Below, piece by piece: positions 58,426-64,000 of a DNA stretch of 64,000 bases. The notes beneath the pieces are model-generated. The model was not told the origin of the DNA and ran no database searches. It worked only from the letters and a program-made list of their open reading frames with translations. Origin of the DNA: Pedobacter psychrophilus (GTDB lineage: Bacteria > Bacteroidota > Bacteroidia > Sphingobacteriales > Sphingobacteriaceae); NCBI RefSeq assembly GCF_001652725.1, contig NZ_LWHJ01000022.1, positions 620,001 through 684,000 of the forward strand, given 5' to 3'. Positions within the stretch are counted from its first letter, which is position 1; each line of letters begins with the position of its first letter. A program made the translations under genes and the position numbers.

Positions 58426-59046
58426 ATGGACAACGTGGAAGAATATATTTTAGAAGAAGCAGAGAAGCTTTTTATGAAATATGGTACAAGAAGTATTACA
58501 ATGGATGATATTGCCAAGCAATTGGGCATGTCTAAAAAAACTATTTATGCTAATTTTAAAGATAAGGATGAATTAGTTACCAAATTGATTATTAAAATGA
58601 TGCAACATGATGAATGTAGTATGGAAGAAAGAACCATTCAATCAGAAAATGCAGTACAGGAAATTTTTTTAATGATGGATTTCTTAAAGGAAATGCTATC
58701 AAATATCAATCCTGTTATATTTTACGATTTAGAGAAATATCATAATAAAGCCTATAAAATTATGATGGATTTTCATCAAACCCACATTTATGAGCATGTA
58801 AAAATTTGCTTGGATAGAGGAATAAAGGAAAATGTTTTTAGGGAAGATATTAATACTGAAATTTTATCACAAGCTAGAGTAGCGCAGATTAACTGGATTT
58901 TTGAATCTGATTTAATTAGAAGTGGCAAGCATAGCCTATATGAAGTTATACAAGAGCTATCTATTCATTTCCTATTCGGGATTTGTACTTTAAGCGGCCA
59001 CATTTTAATAAATAATTATACAAACAAAGTCAAACAAACCATATAA
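58426..59046 (+). CDS. TetR/AcrR-family transcriptional regulator
   Basis: 206 aa from the ATG at 58426 (MDNVEEYILEEAEKLFMKYG); earlier in-frame codons (58372 TTG, 58387 ATG) overlap the promoter. TetR_N helix-turn-helix: GTRSITMDDIAKQLGMSKKT, IYANFKDKDELVTKLI. The remaining 150 residues are the ligand-binding, dimerising helices, with no assigned ligand. Its stop overlaps the TolC start by one base, so it heads the efflux operon and probably represses it, relieved by a pump substrate. Confidence 0.92.
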   Translation: MDNVEEYILEEAEKLFMKYGTRSITMDDIAKQLGMSKKTIYANFKDKDELVTKLIIKMMQHDECSMEERTIQSENAVQEIFLMMDFLKEMLSNINPVIFYDLEKYHNKAYKIMMDFHQTHIYEHVKICLDRGIKENVFREDINTEILSQARVAQINWIFESDLIRSGKHSLYEVIQELSIHFLFGICTLSGHILINNYTNKVKQTI

Positions 59047-60386
59047 TGAAAACTAAAACAATGCTGATAACAGCTTTTTTAAGTTTAACAATTGGAAGTT
59101 TATGGGCACAAACAGATAGTGCAAAAACTTATAATTTTAACTTAGAACAGTCTATAGAATATGCTTACGGGCATCAAACAGCCTTATTAAATGCTGCTTT
59201 AGATCAAAAAATTGCAGATGCCAAGGTAAAAGAAACAATAGGAATTGGCTTACCACAAATAAATGGAACTGCAGATTTTAGGGACTTTTTAAAAGTGCCT
59301 ACTTCTCTTTTACCAGGTGAGTTTTTTAACCAACCAGGTACATTTATACCTGTTAAGTTTGGTGTAAAGTACAATTCTAGTGTAGGAGCATCCATTAATC
59401 AATTATTATTTGATGGTAGCTATATAGTAGGATTGCAAGCATCTAAAACATTTAAAGAACTATCTCAAAGGGCTTTTACCAGATCAAAAATTGAAACCAA
59501 CGTTGCTGTTACAAAGGCATTTTACATGGTATTAGTAAGTAATAAACAAGTAGAATTATTAGACGCAAACATTGCCCAATTGAAAGGGCAATTAGATCAA
59601 ACACAAGCTTTATTTGATAACGGCTTTGCCGAAAAGATTGACGCAGATAGATTGAGGGTTTTGTATAATAATTTAACAACAGAAAAAGAGAATGTATTGC
59701 GCTCTTTAGAGTTAGGGATAACCATGTTAAAGTTTCAGATGGGAATGCCAATTGAAAAAACTTTAACCTTAAATGGATCTATAGAAGAAGTCAAATTAGA
59801 TAAAACAAATATTGCTACAGATAGCACAGCTTATGCAAATAGAGTTGAGTATGCGTTATCAGAAACTCAGCTTAAGCTAAATCAATTAGATTTAAAAAGA
59901 TATAAAGCCCAGTTTTTGCCAAGTTTATCTGCTTTTGGTAATGGCTCTTATCAATATCAAAATGATAAATTTTCTAATTTATATGATCAAAGTTTCCCTA
60001 CTGTAGTTGTTGGTTTACAATTGAACGTACCAATTTTTAGTGGATTTCAAAAAATACAGAGGGTAAGACAAGCAGAATACACTGTTTTAAAATCAAAAAA
60101 TGATTTGTTCAATACCAAAAACTCTTTGAATTTGGATATTAAAAACAGCATTACAACTTATACCAATAGCATTAACTCTTTAGATAACCAACAAAGAAAC
60201 TTAGACTTAGCAAACGAGGTTTTGCGTGTTTCTAAAATTAAATATGAGCAAGGTGTAGGTTCGTCTATAGAAGTTACACAAGCGCAAACATCATTAAAAG
60301 AAGCAGAAAACAATTATATAAATGCTTTATATAATGCTTTAATAAGTAAAGTAGATACTGAAAGAGCAACAGGAAAAATTAATTAA
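59046..60386 (+). CDS. TolC-family outer-membrane efflux channel
   Basis: 446 aa with signal peptide MKTKTMLITAFLSLTIGSLW, AQ. Two OEP (PF02321) repeats: residues about 30-220 and 240-445, each a helix-strand-helix unit (FNLEQSIEYAYGHQTALLNA; YVLKSKNDLFNTKNSLNLDI). It forms the trimeric channel of a tripartite RND pump with the two genes that follow. Translationally coupled to the TetR gene (TAATG). Confidence 0.94.
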   Translation: MKTKTMLITAFLSLTIGSLWAQTDSAKTYNFNLEQSIEYAYGHQTALLNAALDQKIADAKVKETIGIGLPQINGTADFRDFLKVPTSLLPGEFFNQPGTFIPVKFGVKYNSSVGASINQLLFDGSYIVGLQASKTFKELSQRAFTRSKIETNVAVTKAFYMVLVSNKQVELLDANIAQLKGQLDQTQALFDNGFAEKIDADRLRVLYNNLTTEKENVLRSLELGITMLKFQMGMPIEKTLTLNGSIEEVKLDKTNIATDSTAYANRVEYALSETQLKLNQLDLKRYKAQFLPSLSAFGNGSYQYQNDKFSNLYDQSFPTVVVGLQLNVPIFSGFQKIQRVRQAEYTVLKSKNDLFNTKNSLNLDIKNSITTYTNSINSLDNQQRNLDLANEVLRVSKIKYEQGVGSSIEVTQAQTSLKEAENNYINALYNALISKVDTERATGKIN

Positions 60387-60412
60387 AAGCAAACCTTATC
60401 AAATATAAAATC

Positions 60413-61504
60413 ATGAAAAAATTATTAATCGCTTCGCTTGTTTTGTTTTTAGCAGCTTGTAGCAATAATCCGGAAAATAAACAAGAACAGTTAGCTCAAT
60501 TAAAAAAAGAACAAGCTGAATTAAGTTCTAAAATATCAAAATTAGAAAGCGAAATAGGTGCTAAAGAAGAATTCATCACCAAAGATGTTTCTATTTATGA
60601 AGTAAAAGCTTCAACTTTTAAAAACTATGTAGAAATACAGGGTAAGGTTGATGCGGAAGAAAATGTACAAGTAAATGCCGAAGCTGCTGGGGTTATAACC
60701 AGAGTTTACGTTTCTATAGGTCAAAGTGTATCAAAAGGACAAGTATTAGCACAAATTGATGATGCCGTATTGCGCCAAAATGTAGCCCAAATACAAACTC
60801 AATTAGACCTTGCAACTAATCTTTTTAAAAGACAGAAAAACTTGTGGGATCAAAAAATTGGTACAGAGGTTCAATATCTAAACGCAAAATCTCAGAAAGA
60901 AGGACTAGAAAAGCAAATGGCTGTTGTTAAGCAACAAGCAGATATGTATAAAATTAAATCGCCAATTTCTGGAACTATAGATCAAATGGATTATAAGGTT
61001 GGGCAAGCGGTACAGCCAGGTATACCTGGAATTAGAGTAATAAATGCTAGCAATTTGAAAGCGAAAGCTATGGTTTCTGAAACTTATGCAGGGAGAATTG
61101 ATAAAGGCGATGAAGTATTGGTTCTATTTCCAAATACTAACGACTCTTTAAAAACTAAACTTTCTTTTGCTTCTAAAACTATTGATCCTGCTTCTAGAAG
61201 TTTTAACATTGAAGTTAATTTACCAAGTAAGAAATCTTTCCAACCTAATATGTTGGCCATTTTAAAAATTGTTGATTATAAAAAAGAAAATGCTTTAACA
61301 GTTCCAATTAAAGCTATCCAAAAATCAGAAAAAGGCGATTACGTTTATATTTCTGAAGGTGGGAAAGCTAAAAGAGCAGTGATTAAAGTAGGGAATGTTT
61401 ATGATGGTAATGCAGAAATTTTAAGCGGAATAAAAGCTGGCGACCAAGTGGTTACAATGGGCTTTGGTGGTTTAAATGAAGGCGATTCGTTAAAAAAGAT
61501 TTAA
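60413..61504 (+). CDS. RND efflux periplasmic adaptor lipoprotein
   Basis: 363 aa. Lipobox LAAC with Cys16 (MKKLLIASLVLFLAACSNN). A short coiled-coil segment (about 20-55, QLAQLKKEQAELSSKISKL) is followed by the barrel-sandwich lipoyl domain (VQVNAEAAGVITRVYVSIGQ, SVSKGQVLAQIDDAVL), hairpin (QIQTQLDLATNLFKRQKNLW), and beta-barrel regions ending GDQVVTMGFGGLNEGDSLKK. It bridges the TolC channel and inner-membrane pump. 26 nt after tolC. Confidence 0.94.
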   Translation: MKKLLIASLVLFLAACSNNPENKQEQLAQLKKEQAELSSKISKLESEIGAKEEFITKDVSIYEVKASTFKNYVEIQGKVDAEENVQVNAEAAGVITRVYVSIGQSVSKGQVLAQIDDAVLRQNVAQIQTQLDLATNLFKRQKNLWDQKIGTEVQYLNAKSQKEGLEKQMAVVKQQADMYKIKSPISGTIDQMDYKVGQAVQPGIPGIRVINASNLKAKAMVSETYAGRIDKGDEVLVLFPNTNDSLKTKLSFASKTIDPASRSFNIEVNLPSKKSFQPNMLAILKIVDYKKENALTVPIKAIQKSEKGDYVYISEGGKAKRAVIKVGNVYDGNAEILSGIKAGDQVVTMGFGGLNEGDSLKKI

Positions 61505-61543
61505 TAAGAAATATAGTCATAAATATCATCAAAAAAATATAAG

Positions 61544-64000
61544 ATGAAAGACATAGAAAAAGAATTTAAACCATCTAGTTGGGCCATAGATAATAAAACA
61601 GCTATTTATGTGCTTACTGTAATGCTTTTGCTCATAGGATATTTTTCTTATGTAAGCTTACCAAAAGAAAATTTTCCGGAGATTAAAATATCTAAAATAT
61701 TTGTTTCTACCATATATCCTGGTACATCACCATCAAATATGGAAAATTTGGTAACCAAGCAATTAGAGAAAGAAATTAAAGGGGTACAGGGTTTAAAAAA
61801 AATAACGTCAAACTCTTATCAGGATTTCTCTTTCATCACTGCAGAGTTTAATTCGGGTATTGATTTAACAGATGCTAAGCAAAGAATTAAAGATGCGGTA
61901 GATAAAGCCAAACAAGATTTACCAAATGATTTACCCGATGACCCGAATGTGATGGATATTAATTTGGCCGATTTGCCAATTATGTATTTAAACCTTTCAG
62001 GTGATTATGATTTAAAAACTTTAAAAGGTTACGCGGATGATTTGCAAGAGAGAATAGAATCATTAACAGAAATATCTGGAGTTGATATTGTTGGTGCTTT
62101 AGATCCAGAAGTACAAATCAATGTTGATTTAAATAAAATGGCCGCTACGCAAATATCATTTGATGATATTGAAAGAGCTATTGGTTATGAAAACATATCG
62201 GCTTCTGGTGGTACTGTGCCAATTGATGGTGTTAGACGTACGCTAAACATTAAAAAAGATTTTAAATCTGCAGAAGAGATTTCAAACGTGGTAATTAATA
62301 ATCCAGTTGGAGCAGCAGTTTATTTAAGAGACATTGCAAACGTTGTAGATGGTTTTAAAGAGCAAGAATCATTTTCTACACTTTACGGTAAAAACGTAAT
62401 TACTTTAAATGTTAAAAAACGTTCTGGAGAAAACTTAATTGAGGCATCTGATAAAATCAGAGAAATTATTGCCGAAATGAAAGCTAAAGAATTTCCAAAA
62501 GGATTAGAGATAGTTACAACTGGAGATCAATCTGATCAAACCCGTACCACTTTACATGATTTAATCAATACCATCGTCATTGGTTTCGTTTTAGTAACCA
62601 TTATTTTGATGTTTTTTATGGGCGTAACCAACGCATTTTTTGTGGCGCTATCCGTTCCACTTTCTATGTGTATTGCGTTTATGATTATGCCAAGCATTGG
62701 TTTTACCATGAATATGATTGTGCTGTTTTCTTTCCTATTAGCATTAGGTATAGTAGTGGATGATGCCATTGTGGTAATTGAAAACACACACCGTATTTTT
62801 GATAATGGAAAGGTACCTATAAAAAAGGCAGCTAAAATGGCAGCAGGAGAGGTGTTTCTTCCCGTATTATCAGGAACATTAACCACATTAGCGCCATTTG
62901 TACCATTAGCGTTTTGGCCAGGTATTATTGGTGATTTTATGTTCTTTTTACCGATTACCTTAATCATTACCTTATTAGCTTCTTTACTAGTTGCATATAT
63001 TATCAACCCGGTTTTTGCCGTCGATTTTATGGAATCTCATGATGCTGATGAAGTATATGATCCGAAATTTGATAGAAAGGTGAAGAAGGTTTTGATGTAC
63101 ATGGGAGTTATTGCTGTTATTGCATATTTCATCAATTTCGGTTTAGGCAATTTTGTAGTTTTAGCAGCTCTATTGTATTTATTACAGCATTTCTTCTTAG
63201 AAAAAGTAATTAGAAAATTCCAAAAAAGTAGCTGGCCTAAATTTCAAGATAAGTATGGTAGATTTTTAGAGTGGGCTTTACATCGTCCTTACACAATGTT
63301 ATTAAGTACTTTGGGTTTATTAGTTTTTTCTGTCATTTTCACAATGATCAGGCAGCCAAAGTTTGTGTTTTTCCCAACAGCAGATCCTAATTTCGCTTAT
63401 GTTTATATCAATTTACCTGTAGGTACAGATCAGGCTTACACTTATGAGATAACCAAAAAGGTAGAAAAAACGGTTACTTCAGTAGTTAATAAAATTGGAG
63501 AGCAAAACGTATCATCTATTATTTCTAACGTAACAAAGGGTGTAACAGACCCACAAGATGAAGATCAAGGAGATTACCCAAATAGAGGGAAAGTAACCGT
63601 TGCTTTCGTTGAATTTGGTAAACGTAAAGACAAACCCTCAACCGTTTATTTAGAAGAGATAAGAAAAGCAGTTAAAGGTATTCCCGGAGCAGAAATTTCT
63701 GTAACTCAAGAACAAGGTGGCCCACCTACATCAAAACCAATTAGTATAGAAATTACAGGCGATGATTTAGATTCTTTAGTTTCTACATCAGAAAGGTTAA
63801 AAAGTTATCTGGTATCTAAAAAAATTGATGGTGTTGAAGAGTTAAAATCAGATTTTCAAAACAATAAGCCAGAGATTATTTTTGATATTGATAGAGAAAG
63901 AGCTAATAGAGAAGGAATTTCTAGTGGTCAGATTGCAATGTCTTTAAGGACGGCTTTATATGGTAAAGAAATTTCTAAGTTTAGAGATTTAGATGAAGAT
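61544..64000 (+). CDS. RND-family inner-membrane efflux permease (partial)
   Basis: 819 codons visible, frame open at the right edge. HAE-1/AcrB-type layout: first transmembrane helix (AIYVLTVMLLLIGYFSYVSL), porter domain (LPKENFPEIKISKIFVSTIY), then helices 2-6 including GIVVDDAIVVIEN with Asp406 and Asp407, the proton-relay pair, and LSGTLTTLAPFVPLAF. The second periplasmic half begins near PKFVFFPTADPNFAYVYINL and is cut before its helices. It pumps toxic compounds using the proton gradient; the substrate is unknown. Confidence 0.95.
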   Translation, partial: MKDIEKEFKPSSWAIDNKTAIYVLTVMLLLIGYFSYVSLPKENFPEIKISKIFVSTIYPGTSPSNMENLVTKQLEKEIKGVQGLKKITSNSYQDFSFITAEFNSGIDLTDAKQRIKDAVDKAKQDLPNDLPDDPNVMDINLADLPIMYLNLSGDYDLKTLKGYADDLQERIESLTEISGVDIVGALDPEVQINVDLNKMAATQISFDDIERAIGYENISASGGTVPIDGVRRTLNIKKDFKSAEEISNVVINNPVGAAVYLRDIANVVDGFKEQESFSTLYGKNVITLNVKKRSGENLIEASDKIREIIAEMKAKEFPKGLEIVTTGDQSDQTRTTLHDLINTIVIGFVLVTIILMFFMGVTNAFFVALSVPLSMCIAFMIMPSIGFTMNMIVLFSFLLALGIVVDDAIVVIENTHRIFDNGKVPIKKAAKMAAGEVFLPVLSGTLTTLAPFVPLAFWPGIIGDFMFFLPITLIITLLASLLVAYIINPVFAVDFMESHDADEVYDPKFDRKVKKVLMYMGVIAVIAYFINFGLGNFVVLAALLYLLQHFFLEKVIRKFQKSSWPKFQDKYGRFLEWALHRPYTMLLSTLGLLVFSVIFTMIRQPKFVFFPTADPNFAYVYINLPVGTDQAYTYEITKKVEKTVTSVVNKIGEQNVSSIISNVTKGVTDPQDEDQGDYPNRGKVTVAFVEFGKRKDKPSTVYLEEIRKAVKGIPGAEISVTQEQGGPPTSKPISIEITGDDLDSLVSTSERLKSYLVSKKIDGVEELKSDFQNNKPEIIFDIDRERANREGISSGQIAMSLRTALYGKEISKFRDLDED

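Noticed and set aside
62536-63006. Minus-strand reading frame of 156 codons
   Set aside because: It lies wholly opposite the transmembrane part of the RND permease, whose plus-strand frame is continuous and well conserved.

Overview
This 64 kb window is AT-rich bacterial chromosome from the Bacteroidota, most like a Pedobacter-type member of the Sphingobacteriaceae. The placement rests on TAnnTTTG -7 boxes with TTTG -33 boxes, A-rich leaders with weak Shine-Dalgarno sites, an Oar-type TonB-dependent receptor, T9SS barrel genes (porT, a porG-like gene), menaquinone biosynthesis and the order nadK-porG-uppS-bamA-ompH-ompH-murI. The genus is inference. I saw no rRNA, tRNA, CRISPR array, IS element or prophage.

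Layout. 1-3.9 kb: beta-oxidation genes (3' end of a hydroxyacyl-CoA dehydrogenase, fadA, fadE) with an S23 four-helix-bundle gene between them. 4.3-11.2 kb: secreted proteins (sulfatase, erythromycin-esterase-like protein, sialate O-acetylesterase, di-heme peroxidase) separated by repeat-rich spacers. 11.3-25.3 kb: an AsmA-like protein, ubiE-porT, an SDR, yqeY, and the envelope operon from a hydrolase through nadK, porG-like, uppS, bamA, two ompH and murI. 25.5-33.4 kb: cytochrome c maturation (ccmE with CxxxY, ccmF/ccsA), ferredoxin-iscX, a YpdA-like reductase, a HEPN/MNT toxin-antitoxin pair, and lpdA with a one-base frameshift. 33.6-45.4 kb: TonB receptor plus DUF4394 lipoprotein, pyrD, acyl-ACP desaturase, a RelE/ParE module, a frameshifted yceH and an MFS transporter. 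45.6-58.3 kb: acyl-CoA ligase, iscS-iscU-iscA, methylmalonyl-CoA epimerase, a kinase-less GAF/DHp protein, rpmE, alternative glmU, tpiA, prmA, mpl, nfu and purB. 58.4-64 kb: a TetR-TolC-adaptor-RND efflux operon that runs off the right edge.

The most unusual content is intergenic. (1) Period-7 arrays (TATTGAG-type just after a stop codon, the inverted CTCAATA-type just before the next start) border fadJ/S23/fadA/fadE and, 46 kb away, iscU/iscA. A second word (nnAAAGC) does the same between ompH and murI. (2) A 75-100 nt structured element occurs four times (15111, 40619, 45503 minus, 53482). It is always co-oriented with both flanking genes and ends 41-78 nt before the next start, and its closing stem shows a compensatory base-pair change. 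(3) A diverged repeat of roughly 150 bp lies upstream of both the sulfatase and the sialate esterase genes, and one copy keeps a small reading frame.

Two conserved genes (lpdA, yceH) each carry a one-base indel in a homopolymer, so either the sequence has homopolymer errors or both genes are truly broken.
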